This document shows, piece by piece, positions 44,069 to 52,015 of a DNA stretch of 64,000 nucleotides. Made by a program: the position numbers and the translations under genes. The notes under the pieces are model-generated. The model saw nothing but the letters and a program-made list of their open reading frames with translations. It was not told where the DNA came from and made no database searches. The stretch spans positions 44,910 through 108,909 of the forward strand of contig JAMFSU010000079.1 of NCBI GenBank assembly GCA_026225475.1. The letters are read 5' to 3'. This DNA is from Duganella sp. Lineage in GTDB: Bacteria; Pseudomonadota; Gammaproteobacteria; Burkholderiales; Burkholderiaceae_D. Each line of letters opens with the position of its first letter. Position 1 is the first letter of the stretch.

Positions 44069-44148
44069 AGCACGTCTCCTCACTAAACCTCCTGGAAGAT
44101 GTTTTTTGAGATTGAACCCGCTGGCGTTTGCCAAGCGGGTTTTTTTTC
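44069..44148 (+). ncRNA. Candidate small RNA 1 (GTCTCCTC type)
   Basis: A TACAGT box near 44062 precedes GTCTCCTCACTAAACCTCCT (start near 44070), which has two anti-Shine-Dalgarno-like runs (TCTCCTC, CCTCC). A U-rich segment follows, then the terminator AACCCGCT-tggc-type stem-loop (44115-44140) with eight T residues. No reading frame spans it. The layout matches candidate 2 at about 46305. Its extent is inferred from the -10 box and terminator. Confidence 0.5.
44114..44148 (+). terminator. Rho-independent terminator of sRNA candidate 1
   Basis: AACCCGCT-ggcgtttgcca-AGCGGGTT closes a strong stem followed by TTTTTTTC. It is 137 bases after the previous gene, too far to be its simple end, and is better assigned to the small RNA. 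Confidence 0.8.
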
Positions 44149-44312
44149 GTCCGTGCGCCAGTGCGCTGACGTTGTTTTTTAAGTATTGACCCGCTTTCAA
44201 GGCACTACGGTGGTTTTCGATTGCCTTAAAGGTGGCTGCGCGCTTACCATTGCGGCCATTGCATGTGTGCTTGAACGCGCGCATGCGCCATTATTTCACC
44301 GGAGAAAGCAGC

Positions 44313-44678
44313 ATGAGCCAGGATTTGACCAAAGATGAATTTGACGCACTCGGTCAAATCAGCCGCAAAGAACATCGCGGCCGTCCCAGTGCCTGCGTGG
44401 CCAGAAATACCAAACGCCTGAGCGGTCTCAAGTTTATCGAGCATAGCCGTGAAGGCCATTTGATGCTGACCGACAAGGGCAAGCAGACCTTGTTCATCTA
44501 CCGCTGCATCGCCACCTTGCGTGCACTCAGTCTCGATCCGCAAGCACCGGTCGAAGCTGACGTGGCGATTTTTCTCGGACGCAAAGGGCATATCGCCGAA
44601 ATCGACGACAGCAAAACCTATGCGATCACTCAGCGCGGTCGCGAATCATTGGCCGATATCGACGCTCAGGTACGCTAA
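44313..44678 (+). CDS. Hypothetical winged-helix-like protein, 121 aa
   Basis: GGAGAAAGCAGC precedes the ATG of a 121-residue soluble protein (MSQDLTKDEFDALGQISRKE...). Its N-terminal half (LSGLKFIEHSREGHLMLTDKGKQTL) resembles a winged-helix wing with the L-T-D/E-K-G pattern of MarR/PadR-like folds. The C-terminal half has a second L-T-like segment (YAITQRGRESLADI), hinting at an internal duplication. A DNA-binding role is only suggested by this. It is a single gene. Confidence 0.75.
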   Translation: MSQDLTKDEFDALGQISRKEHRGRPSACVARNTKRLSGLKFIEHSREGHLMLTDKGKQTLFIYRCIATLRALSLDPQAPVEADVAIFLGRKGHIAEIDDSKTYAITQRGRESLADIDAQVR

Positions 44679-44928
44679 TACTTGCATCCGCGTCGCACGC
44701 CGCTGCGACGCGTATCAACATGCTGCCAGATGCTGGTGCGCTGCTCGCCTTTTCCCACCTTTGTTGTACCAAATTCACTCACTCCCGAAACTGTGCAGGC
44801 ATAGGGAATTCCCCGATAGATTGCCAGCATGCGTATGACTATGATGCATCTCATGGGCACACGGAATGCAGCGCCACAGTCGCTACGCAGGACCTAGCCT
44901 CACACCTTATCTGGTTCAGGGAGTTGAT

Positions 44929-45225
44929 ATGCAATTCATCATCGAAACGGTGCCGCATGACATCGCACTCATGTTTGCCACCTATCTCGCGTTTTGCCTG
45001 GTGTTGATGTATTTGTTCATCCGCGCCGATTACGAATGGAATAAACGCGAGATGAATCTGTCCCGCGAACGCATGCGCCGGCTTTCAAACGACCATGAAA
45101 AAAATCAGCGCTTGCACGAATTGACGACTTGTTCGGTGCATCACGACGTCAACTGTTCTTGCTTTTTGCATGGCAAAGACGGCTTTGCAGCGATGCATGC
45201 CGAGCAGGGCGGCATCGGCAAATAA
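44929..45225 (+). CDS. Small membrane protein with Cys/His-rich tail
   Basis: The 98-residue product starts MQFIIETVPHDIALMFATYL after GGGAGTTGAT. One membrane helix (about 12-30) is followed by a charged, probably coiled segment (WNKREMNLSRERMRRLSNDH) and a tail with C-S-V-H-H-D-V-N-C-S-C. The Cys/His group could bind metal. I do not recognise the family. The gap before it holds a GCGTCGCA/TGCGACGC hairpin at 44690-44711 without a T-run. Confidence 0.6.
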   Translation: MQFIIETVPHDIALMFATYLAFCLVLMYLFIRADYEWNKREMNLSRERMRRLSNDHEKNQRLHELTTCSVHHDVNCSCFLHGKDGFAAMHAEQGGIGK

Positions 45226-45272
45226 GCCATACAGGCATGCGCTGGCGACAGGCGGTATGAGAAAATACGCGG

Positions 45273-45932
45273 ATGAAAACATCTACTTCGCGTTCTCCCC
45301 ATCGCCCGCTGCTGCCGCTTGCGGATTATCAACGTATTTTTCGGGTGATTCACTCAGTGCTTGACAGTGTCGATGCCAATATTCCGGCTGCCAGTTTTTT
45401 CTTCAGTGTGACGGCAGCGCAGATTTTAAAAAAGTTTTACAAGATGAACGCGTTTCCGGTAGCAGGTGCGGCGTTTTATCTGGTCAGTAAAGAAGGTGAT
45501 GGCGCCTTGTCGTTCGGCGTCATCGATGAAGGCAAGGTCGATAGCAACCGCGATGCATTTCATTGCTGGGTGCAGTGTGACGGCGTAGTGATTGATTTCA
45601 TGGCGCCGGTGTTTCAGGAGCTGCTGGCCGCAGCCGGGCATCCGATGACGCTGCCGCGCCAGATGTTTCAGAAAGACATGGCACGTATGTGTGCGTCAGC
45701 CGAGGCATTGCAGTTGCAAGGTGATTTCAACCTGGTGCCGAATCTGGCATTGACCAGGGATTTGCTGCAGCAGTTCATGAACAAGGCGGCCTTGAGCAAT
45801 TTGTCGCAGGTGTGCCTTGACTGGTATCGCAAGCCGCCCAAGGAGCTCGATACCGATCTGGTCATGCAGGGCGCCGAAGGTGCCGGTACCAGTATCAAGT
45901 TGAGTCGTTTGCAAATTACCGGTGCCTGGTAA
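45273..45932 (+). CDS. DUF2026-like hypothetical protein
   Basis: The 219-residue soluble protein reads as a member of the DUF2026 group: DYQRIFRVIHSVLDSVDANI at the N-terminus, then AFPVAGAAFYLV, DAFHCWVQCDGVVIDFMAPV with conserved His and Asp (a papain-like or transglutaminase-like H...D arrangement is conceivable) and MFQKDMARMC. No signal peptide. Its activity is unknown. It starts 47 bases after the small membrane protein and could share its transcript. Confidence 0.65.
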   Translation: MKTSTSRSPHRPLLPLADYQRIFRVIHSVLDSVDANIPAASFFFSVTAAQILKKFYKMNAFPVAGAAFYLVSKEGDGALSFGVIDEGKVDSNRDAFHCWVQCDGVVIDFMAPVFQELLAAAGHPMTLPRQMFQKDMARMCASAEALQLQGDFNLVPNLALTRDLLQQFMNKAALSNLSQVCLDWYRKPPKELDTDLVMQGAEGAGTSIKLSRLQITGAW

Positions 45933-46303
45933 GTGCACCGCGTAAGGTCAGTGTTGTCAGCGTTGGGGAAGTACGAAGTGGTTGGGAAAATGGCAGTGGT
46001 AGTGCAGCAGTGGGTGCAGTAACGATGGCAAGGTAATAGCAGTAGCGGTGGCAGTGCGTAATACTCTTGGGGAAGTAGGGGCAGGGGAGCAGTAGGGAGT
46101 GGTGCGCCGGACGATTGGTCCGGCACACCGTGCAATCATGCATATCGGTTGCATGTATCGCGAAAGAGTTGACAGCTTAATCGGGCTTTGTGACTAGCCG
46201 ATGACAGTGGTGATCATCCCATTATGATGATCGCTGAAGTCGGTGAAGTGCAATAGATTGGTGTCACAAGGCCGTCACACGCGTTCGCTATGATTACCTG
46301 CGT

Positions 46304-46362
46304 CTCCTCTAAACTTGCTTTAGATTTACCTGCGATGCGTCAGCATCGCAGGTTTTTTTTCC
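46304..46362 (+). ncRNA. Candidate small RNA 2 (GTCTCCTC type)
   Basis: TATGAT (about 46290-46295) precedes GTCTCCTC at about 46303. A hairpin TCTAAA-cttgc-TTTAGA follows, then the terminator ACCTGCGATGC-gtca-GCATCGCAGGT with eight T residues, about 60 nt in all. The unpaired GTCTCCTC 5' end and the order -10 / GTCTCCTC / TAAAC / terminator are shared with candidate 1. No coding potential is seen. The 5' end is inferred. Confidence 0.6.
46330..46362 (+). terminator. Rho-independent terminator of sRNA candidate 2
   Basis: ACCTGCGATGC-gtca-GCATCGCAGGT is an 11-pair perfect stem followed by a run of eight T residues. Confidence 0.85.
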
Positions 46363-46638
46363 TGAAAAGTTGGCGCATCGATAGTGATGGCGCAGGTGCA
46401 GATTCTTGTTTTTAAGGCCAATGCCGGCTAGTGGCATCGTAACCCGGCTCAACGCACACGTTATGGAAGCTGCCTCCCTCCCTGCTGGTTATCCAGCGTC
46501 GGCGGCGCGGGGTGCGTCCTTTCTGCAGGCCAGTACTTGTCGTCCGGCAAGCCTGCGCTGCGCTTGCGACATTGCACAATATTCACATGCAATCGAAAAT
46601 GCGTTTGTTATCAAGCGCTTAGTCTAGTTCTCCAGACT

Positions 46639-46673
46639 TTATCCACAGGCTTGCTCCCAAAATGTGGGGATAA
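46639..46673. promoter_or_regulatory. Inverted TTATCCACA-like pair, copy 2
   Basis: TTATCCACA (46639-46647) faces TGTGGGGATAA (46663-46673), much like 40986-41020. Both copies sit in gaps downstream of genes. Possible DnaA-binding or terminator-like structure. Confidence 0.4.
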
Positions 46674-46701
46674 CTTTGCCTTTGTGCACAAGCTAGTAGG
46701 T

Positions 46702-47385
46702 TCAGGAATCGGCCTTGTCGGCATAGGGTTCGACCTTGATGGAGGTCATGCTGTAACCGGCATTGCCCATCATGGTTTCCGAATGCTCCACCTTCAATAC
46801 ACCGGTGATCCACACGGCATCCATGGTGCGGATGTGTTGCACGGCCTGGTTGCTGTGCACGTGGATGATCTGATTGGCCGGTGGCGGTGGTACATGGATG
46901 CAGGCACCGAAATAAGGCACCAGCAGGAATTCCTTCAAGGCATCGCCTTCACGTTCGAGCGAAACCACAAAGCCGGGGATGCGGATCGATGTGCCATCCA
47001 TTTTTGGATCGACTGGCGCGTTCTTCCAATACTTCTTGGCCTTCCACAAGGCTTCCATGGCACGTGGATCGTCATCTTCCATCTTGTCCAGCTTCAGGCC
47101 CTTGAATGGCGCCATGGCATCCCAGTCCTTGGGAATCAAAGACTCCCAGGCAATTTCCTTGTAGCCGCCTTCACTTTTGCTGGAGGGTTTGTAAGGTGAC
47201 TTGTCCAGATTGGGACTCGGTTGCAGATGGTCGCCCACTTGATATTGCGGGTTGCCGGTATCGGTCACCGCCGCAGTTGCAATCGGCACGTTCTTGGGAG
47301 CTGACGGCGTGGCGGCCAGGCGTAGCGAATAACCGACCAGTAAGCCGGCGGCGGCGATGCCGCCGATCCAGGTAATGCTTTTCAT
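46702..47385 (-). CDS. DUF3299 periplasmic protein
   Basis: The 227-residue product has an N-terminal membrane/signal helix (ITWIGGIAAAGLLVGYSL). It then carries the DUF3299 pattern: YKEIAWESLIPKDWDAMAPF, GTSIRIPGFVVSLE and FLLVPYFGACIHVPPPPANQ with Cys and His, then QIIHV. DUF3299 proteins accompany ABC-type and zinc-regulated genes in several proteobacteria and may bind metal in the periplasm. It ends a leftward set with an FtsX-like permease, LolD-like ATPase and DUF2796 protein, only 4 bases after the permease. Confidence 0.8.
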   Translation of the reverse strand: MKSITWIGGIAAAGLLVGYSLRLAATPSAPKNVPIATAAVTDTGNPQYQVGDHLQPSPNLDKSPYKPSSKSEGGYKEIAWESLIPKDWDAMAPFKGLKLDKMEDDDPRAMEALWKAKKYWKNAPVDPKMDGTSIRIPGFVVSLEREGDALKEFLLVPYFGACIHVPPPPANQIIHVHSNQAVQHIRTMDAVWITGVLKVEHSETMMGNAGYSMTSIKVEPYADKADS

Positions 47386-47389
47386 GATG

Positions 47390-48652
47390 TCATAATCTCG
47401 GAGTCAAGCCATCGGCCAAACTGAGCCGGTAAGCGCGCAAGCCTGGTAACAGGCTGGCAATAAAGCCGGCGATCACGGTGCCCAGCAATAATTGCAGTTC
47501 GCCGGCAGCCGGTAGGGCTGGATGCAATGTTACGCCAAATTGTGCGCTCAGGTAGGGCCCCAGCGCAAACAAGGCAATCGTCAGTAACGCCACGCCTAGC
47601 ACCACTCCGGCCAGCATCACCGCCAGTCCTTCCAGTGCCAGTAGCAAAAAGACATCGGCCGGGCGTGCGCCGACTGAGCGCAGGACCGCCAGTTCGCGGC
47701 GTCGTTCGCCGAGACTGGCCAGAATCGCCGACACCAAGCCTGCCAGGCCGACAATGACCACCATGCCGGACACCACCAGCAAGGCATTTTCGCCAACACC
47801 GACCACTTGCCACAGTTCATCGAGCGCCACGCCCGGCAATACTGCCATGAGCGGTTCACTGGTGTCGTCGGCGATGTCGCGCTGCACGCCAAAGACGGCA
47901 GCACGGTTTTTCAGACCGACCAGCACGGCCGTGACGGTCTTGGGCGTCAGGTCGAATTTCTTGACCAGTTCCGGTGCGATTGCCAGGCCAGGCAAAGGTG
48001 CGCCGCCTTGCCAGTCGAGGTGAATCGCCTCCATCGCATCTAGACCAATATGCACAGTACGGTCCACCGGGGTGCCAGTGCGCGCCAGAATGCCAGTAAC
48101 GGTGAAGGGCTTATCGGCATGGTCGGTCAGATGCATGCTGCCCATGCCATGGCTGAGCACGATGTGGTCGCCGAGTTTGTAGTGCAGCCGCTGCGCCACT
48201 TCGGCGCCGAGCACGGTTTCAAATACGCTGGCAAACGGATGGCCTTGCGTCAGTTGCAAGGCCTGGCCGGAGCCGTAGTGGAAATGCCGGAAGTAATCGG
48301 CATTGGTCGCCAGTACCGGAAAGCCGCGATGGGAGTCCCCGAGCGACAGCGGAATGGTCCAGGCCACGGCTGGATTCTTGGCCAGCTTGAGCGCGCTGTC
48401 CCAGCCCATGTTGTTGGTGGCGCCGCCGATGCGGAAAATCGCGTACAGCATCAATTGCACCGGGCTGGTACGGGCCCCAACCACCAGATCGGTGCCCGAT
48501 ACCGATTGCGAAAAACCGGATCGTACTTCGTGGCGTACGCGTTCGATGCCAAGCAGCATGGCACTGGACATGGCAATCGCCAGCAGCATCAGGCCCAGCG
48601 TGAAACGGCGGTTCCAGGCACTGCGCGCGGCCAGGCGGAAGAGAAAGCTCAT
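47390..48652 (-). CDS. FtsX/MacB-type ABC transporter permease
   Basis: The 420-residue permease has one N-terminal helix (FTLGLMLLAIAMSSAMLLGI), a large periplasmic MacB-PCD-like region (about 45-270; TDLVVGARTSPVQLMLYAIF) and three C-terminal helices (about 275-410) with SLGERRRELAVLRSVGARPAD, the coupling segment of FtsX-like proteins. It forms a type VII (MacB/Lol-like) mechanotransmission ABC pump with the ATPase encoded just upstream. It overlaps that gene by 4 bp. The substrate is unknown; the neighbours suggest a link to zinc. Confidence 0.88.
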   Translation of the reverse strand: MSFLFRLAARSAWNRRFTLGLMLLAIAMSSAMLLGIERVRHEVRSGFSQSVSGTDLVVGARTSPVQLMLYAIFRIGGATNNMGWDSALKLAKNPAVAWTIPLSLGDSHRGFPVLATNADYFRHFHYGSGQALQLTQGHPFASVFETVLGAEVAQRLHYKLGDHIVLSHGMGSMHLTDHADKPFTVTGILARTGTPVDRTVHIGLDAMEAIHLDWQGGAPLPGLAIAPELVKKFDLTPKTVTAVLVGLKNRAAVFGVQRDIADDTSEPLMAVLPGVALDELWQVVGVGENALLVVSGMVVIVGLAGLVSAILASLGERRRELAVLRSVGARPADVFLLLALEGLAVMLAGVVLGVALLTIALFALGPYLSAQFGVTLHPALPAAGELQLLLGTVIAGFIASLLPGLRAYRLSLADGLTPRL

Positions 48653-49368
48653 GCTGCCTCCTCATTCTGTGCGCAGCGATTGATCTGATCGAGCGCAACG
48701 CGCCGATGGAAACGCTCGGCCAGGCGCTGATCGTGGCTGACAAACACCAGGCTGGCACCAGCTTGTTGGCATTCATGCTGGATCAGATCCAGAAAAGCCT
48801 GCTGGCGGTCGCTGTCGAGCGCCGAGGTGGGTTCGTCGGCAACCACGATTTCGGGGCGGCCGATCAGGGCACGTGCAGCTGCCACGCGCTGTTGTTGGCC
48901 AATCGACAACTGTGTGACGGCGCGTGTCCACAAGGACGGTGCCAGGTCGAGTGTACGCAGCAGCGATTGTGCCGCCGCCAGCAAATCCTTGCCTTGGGCC
49001 AGCGCACGTTCGCGCCGATAAGCCGAGAAACGGCAAGGCAGCAAGACGTTGTCGAGGATTGATAAATAGGGAATTAGATTGAATTGCTGAAAAATAAAGC
49101 CGATATGGTCGACCCGGAAACGATCGCGTTGTGAACCAGCCAGGGTGTCCAACGTTTGCCCGAGGATTGCCACCTGGCCTGCTTGCGGAGTATTGATGCC
49201 GCCGATCAAGCCCAGCAGTGTGCTCTTGCCGCTGCCGCTGGGGCCGCTGACGAACACCTGTTCATGCGGCAACACCTCAAACAGGTCCAGCGCCAGCGTC
49301 GGTACGGCCTGGCCCGGCCAGGAAAAAGAAATATCGCGCAGCGCGATGGCAGCTTGGGTCATGGTCAA
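48649..49368 (-). CDS. LolD-like ABC transporter ATPase
   Basis: The 239-residue ATPase has Walker A VSGPSGSGKSTLLG (about 38-48), Q-loop GFIFQQFNLIPYL, the signature LSIGQQQRVAAARAL, Walker B EIVVADEPTSALD and the switch His VFVSHDQRL. The YLSILDNVLLPC segment after the Q-loop is typical of the LolD/MacB/FtsE group. It powers the FtsX-like permease whose gene overlaps its end. Confidence 0.92.
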   Translation of the reverse strand: MTMTQAAIALRDISFSWPGQAVPTLALDLFEVLPHEQVFVSGPSGSGKSTLLGLIGGINTPQAGQVAILGQTLDTLAGSQRDRFRVDHIGFIFQQFNLIPYLSILDNVLLPCRFSAYRRERALAQGKDLLAAAQSLLRTLDLAPSLWTRAVTQLSIGQQQRVAAARALIGRPEIVVADEPTSALDSDRQQAFLDLIQHECQQAGASLVFVSHDQRLAERFHRRVALDQINRCAQNEEAA

Positions 49369-49403
49369 CGATCTTGGTGTTGATTGCGGGTTGGCATATC
49401 GGC

Positions 49404-49985
49404 TTATTGCAGGTTGATGACCGAGGATGACAGTGTCAGCTTGGCAGCAGCCTGGCGCTTGGGCGTGACCAGTTGCACATCGATGCTGACAAAACCCTTG
49501 AAGGCGTCGAACAGTTTGACATCAATCTGTTGCAGGCGCTCTGGCGCGGCGCACTGGAATACAAAATCGGCATCGATATCGGCATGGCCGTCGTGATCTT
49601 CATGGGCACCGGCTTTGGGCGCGCTTGCTGTTTCGCCGAGCAGCGTTGGCGTGATCGCCGCTGACACCAGTTTGACCTGGCTCACCGTGCAGGCGGCAGC
49701 CGCGCTGGTGACGAAGATCTTGCCAGCATTGCGCAAGGCCTTGGCCATGTCTTGTGCGGCTTGACGGTCCTTGGGGCTGCTGGCGGTGTGTTCGAAACCG
49801 ATCAGATTGACCAGTGGTGAATCTAGATGCAACGACAGGGTGTTGCCATCGAGTGCGACATCGAGCTTGCCGACACCGTGTACATGGGCTTCATGGGCCT
49901 GGGCCGGAATGCTCAGCAGGGGAAATAAGAGTAGGCTGGAAGCTGCAAATGCAGTGACTTGGCGTGCAAAGGTACGGGTCTCCAT
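49404..49985 (-). CDS. DUF2796 (ZrgA-like) periplasmic His-rich protein
   Basis: The product (193 residues from the ATG at 49985) has a signal peptide (FAASSLLLFPLLSIPAQA) directly followed by HEAHVHGVGKLDVALDGNTL, the DUF2796 N-terminal motif. A loop rich in His and Asp (AHEDHDGHADIDADFVFQCA) looks like a metal-binding segment. ZrgA of Vibrio, a DUF2796 protein, belongs to a zinc-repressed uptake locus. It starts the leftward four-gene set and is divergent from znuCBA, so zinc is the likely common theme. Confidence 0.82.
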   Translation of the reverse strand: METRTFARQVTAFAASSLLLFPLLSIPAQAHEAHVHGVGKLDVALDGNTLSLHLDSPLVNLIGFEHTASSPKDRQAAQDMAKALRNAGKIFVTSAAAACTVSQVKLVSAAITPTLLGETASAPKAGAHEDHDGHADIDADFVFQCAAPERLQQIDVKLFDAFKGFVSIDVQLVTPKRQAAAKLTLSSSVINLQ

Positions 49986-50088
49986 GAGCGAAGGCTTTCT
50001 ATAATGAATGACAGTGAATGGCGGCGGTCGATTTGCCCAGGCGCTATTTTGACCGGGATGCAGTAATTCTTCGATGATTGTCACATCT

Positions 50089-50132
50089 TGCAACAATGTT
50101 GCATTATAATTCTGCATCCGCAACTCGGTTGC
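50089..50132. promoter_or_regulatory. Two GCAAC-N3-GTTGC palindromes in the zinc divergent promoter
   Basis: TGCAAC-aat-GTTGCA (50089-50103) and GCAAC-tcg-GTTGC (50120-50132) share the same half-site. Their centres are 30 bp apart, near three helical turns, and they flank a TATAAT at 50105-50110 that can serve znuCBA. The region separates the DUF2796 and znu genes. A metal-responsive repressor such as Zur is the obvious candidate, although this half-site differs from the GTTATA-type Zur box of gammaproteobacteria. Confidence 0.55.
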
Positions 50133-50157
50133 AATTAGATTTATAGCGAAAATAACA

Positions 50158-50343
50158 ATGGCGTTGCCATTGCGACCTCATCCTTTCTATCCTATGGCCT
50201 CCCGCTTTTTACAGCATTCCTTACAACATCTTTTCCGGCAAAACAGCGTGCTCGCTTTGTCGTGGTGGCAGCGCATGCTGCTGGTGGTGCCGGTGTGCCT
50301 GCTGTTATGGTGGGGCGTGCTGTGGGCGCTGGGAGGAGCTTGA
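50158..50343 (+). CDS. Small membrane protein before znuC
   Basis: The 61-residue product (start 50158, or 50194 at MASRFLQHSLQHL) has one long hydrophobic helix, SWWQRMLLVVPVCLLLWWGV, near the C-terminus, ending just 2 bases before the znuC start. It lies inside the znu transcript and so is probably translated with it, but I do not recognise it. It might modulate the transporter, or be a chance frame. There is no strong ribosome site. Confidence 0.5.
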   Translation: MALPLRPHPFYPMASRFLQHSLQHLFRQNSVLALSWWQRMLLVVPVCLLLWWGVLWALGGA

Positions 50344-50345
50344 TC

Positions 50346-51113
50346 ATGCCGGTTGCCATTTCACTAGAAAATCTGACCGTCACTTACCGGCGTCATCCGG
50401 CCTTGCATCACGTCAATGGTGATTTCGAGCATGGTTCGCTGACTGCCATCGTCGGCCCCAATGGGGCTGGCAAGAGCACCTTGCTCAAAAGCATCATGGG
50501 TCAGGTCCGTTGCAATAGTGGCCGCGTGATCACCCATGCCGCCATCGGCCGGATCGCCTTTTTGCCGCAGCAGGCCGAGATTGACCGCAGTTTCCCGATC
50601 TCTGTGCTTGATTGCGTGATGCTGGGCTATTGGAAACGCGCGGGCCTGTTTCGCCGCATCAGTGGCGAGATGGTGCAACGTGCCGAAGATGCGCTGGCGG
50701 CAGTGGGCCTCGGTGGCTTTGCTCAGCGGTCCATTGCCAGCCTGTCGGTCGGCCAATTCCAGCGCGTGCTGTTTGCACGCATCCTGTTGCAGGATGCTGA
50801 GCTGATTCTGCTCGATGAGCCATTCAGTGCCATCGATACCAAGACCACCAATGATCTGCTGCGCATCGTGCAATCGTGGCACGCCGAAAAACGCACCGTG
50901 ATTGCTGTCCTGCACGATTATGAACAGGTGCGTCGTGCCTTTCCGCAAACCTTGCTGCTGGCGCGCAACGTCGTCGCCTGGGGCGCCACCGAACAAGTGT
51001 TGTGCCATGAAAACCTGCACCGCGCGCGCGCCATGGCCGAAGCCGTCGACGATCATGCGCCGTTGTGTGCAGTCGAGGTCGCCGATGGTGTCAATGGAGT
51101 GGAACACGCATGA
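50346..51113 (+). CDS. znuC: Zinc ABC transporter ATPase
   Basis: The 255-residue ATPase has Walker A VGPNGAGKSTLLKSI, Q-loop FLPQQAEIDRSFP (the motif shared by zinc/manganese importers), signature LSVGQFQRVLFARI, Walker B LILLDEPFSAID and the switch region VLHDYEQV. It energises zinc import with the following permease and binding protein. GGAGGAGCTTGATC sits before ATG 50346. The stop overlaps the znuB start (ATGA, 51110-51113). Confidence 0.92.
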   Translation: MPVAISLENLTVTYRRHPALHHVNGDFEHGSLTAIVGPNGAGKSTLLKSIMGQVRCNSGRVITHAAIGRIAFLPQQAEIDRSFPISVLDCVMLGYWKRAGLFRRISGEMVQRAEDALAAVGLGGFAQRSIASLSVGQFQRVLFARILLQDAELILLDEPFSAIDTKTTNDLLRIVQSWHAEKRTVIAVLHDYEQVRRAFPQTLLLARNVVAWGATEQVLCHENLHRARAMAEAVDDHAPLCAVEVADGVNGVEHA

Positions 51114-51991
51114 GTCTGTTGCATACGATTTATCAATTCGCGGTCGGGCCATTTCAGGAGTTCGCTTTTATGCGCCGGGCGTTGGTGGCAACGCTGGCGT
51201 TGGCTTTGTCGAGTGCGCCGCTGGGCGTGATGCTGACCTTGCGTCGCATGAGTCTGTTCGGCGAAGCGCTCAGTCATGCCGTGTTGCCCGGCGTGGCGGC
51301 AGGTTTCATTTTCTTTGGCTTGTCGCTGCCGGCGCTGAGCATCGGTGGCTTTCTGGCTGGGGTCATCGTCGTGGCGGTGGCTGGTCTGATCAGCCGTCAC
51401 ACTGAATTGAAAGAAGACGCCAGCCTGGCGGCGGTCTACGTGGTGGCACTGGCACTGGGCGTGATTCTGATTTCCGGGCATGGCACCCAGCTTGACTTGC
51501 TGCACATCCTGTTCGGCAATGTATTGGGTGTCGATACCGAAGGTTTGTTGCTGGTGGCGGGCGTATCGTCGCTGAGCGTGTTGCTGATGGCCGGCCTGTA
51601 TCGCGGGCTGCTGCTGGAGAGCTTCGACCCGACGTATCTTGCTGCCAGCGGTGCGCGTGGCACGCTGTATCAGCAATTGTTCCTGATGCTGGTGGTGATG
51701 AACCTGGTGGCGTCGTTCCAGACACTGGGCACGCTCATGGCGGTCGGTCTGATGATGTTGCCGGCAGTGTCGGCGCGCCTGTGGCACGACACCTTGCCGG
51801 CGCAACTGGTCAACAGCGCGGTGCAGGCCGGACTGGCGGGCTATAGCGGGCTGATGTTTTCGTATTACGCCTCGGTACCTTCGGGCCCGGTGATCATTGT
51901 CTGTGCCGGCGGCCTGTATTTTCTGTCACTCATTTTTGCGCCACGCGGCTGGTTGCCACGTATATTGCGTCGCCCGCATCTGCGCGCCTGA
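51110..51991 (+). CDS. znuB: Zinc ABC transporter permease
   Basis: The 293-residue ABC-3 family permease has eight to nine membrane helices. The ATPase-coupling loop LFGEALSHAVLPGVAAGFIF contains the SHAxLPGVA motif of ZnuB/MntB/TroC proteins, with DPTYLAASGA later. Fused to the znuC stop by a 4-bp overlap, it belongs to the same operon. Zinc rather than manganese is preferred from the His-rich binding protein and the DUF2796 neighbour. Confidence 0.92.
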   Translation: MSLLHTIYQFAVGPFQEFAFMRRALVATLALALSSAPLGVMLTLRRMSLFGEALSHAVLPGVAAGFIFFGLSLPALSIGGFLAGVIVVAVAGLISRHTELKEDASLAAVYVVALALGVILISGHGTQLDLLHILFGNVLGVDTEGLLLVAGVSSLSVLLMAGLYRGLLLESFDPTYLAASGARGTLYQQLFLMLVVMNLVASFQTLGTLMAVGLMMLPAVSARLWHDTLPAQLVNSAVQAGLAGYSGLMFSYYASVPSGPVIIVCAGGLYFLSLIFAPRGWLPRILRRPHLRA

Positions 51992-52015
51992 TTCTTTTTT
52001 GTAGGGAGTTGCTCT

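Larger units (their letters stand above)
45933..46701. other. Long gene-free stretch with sRNA candidate and TTATCCACA pair
   Basis: The first 150 bases are low-complexity GT/GCAGT-rich DNA (45955-46100). The middle carries the small-RNA candidate at about 46300-46362. The end carries TTATCCACA (46639-46647) facing TGTGGGGATAA (46663-46673). No convincing reading frame with a ribosome site is present. Confidence 0.5.
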
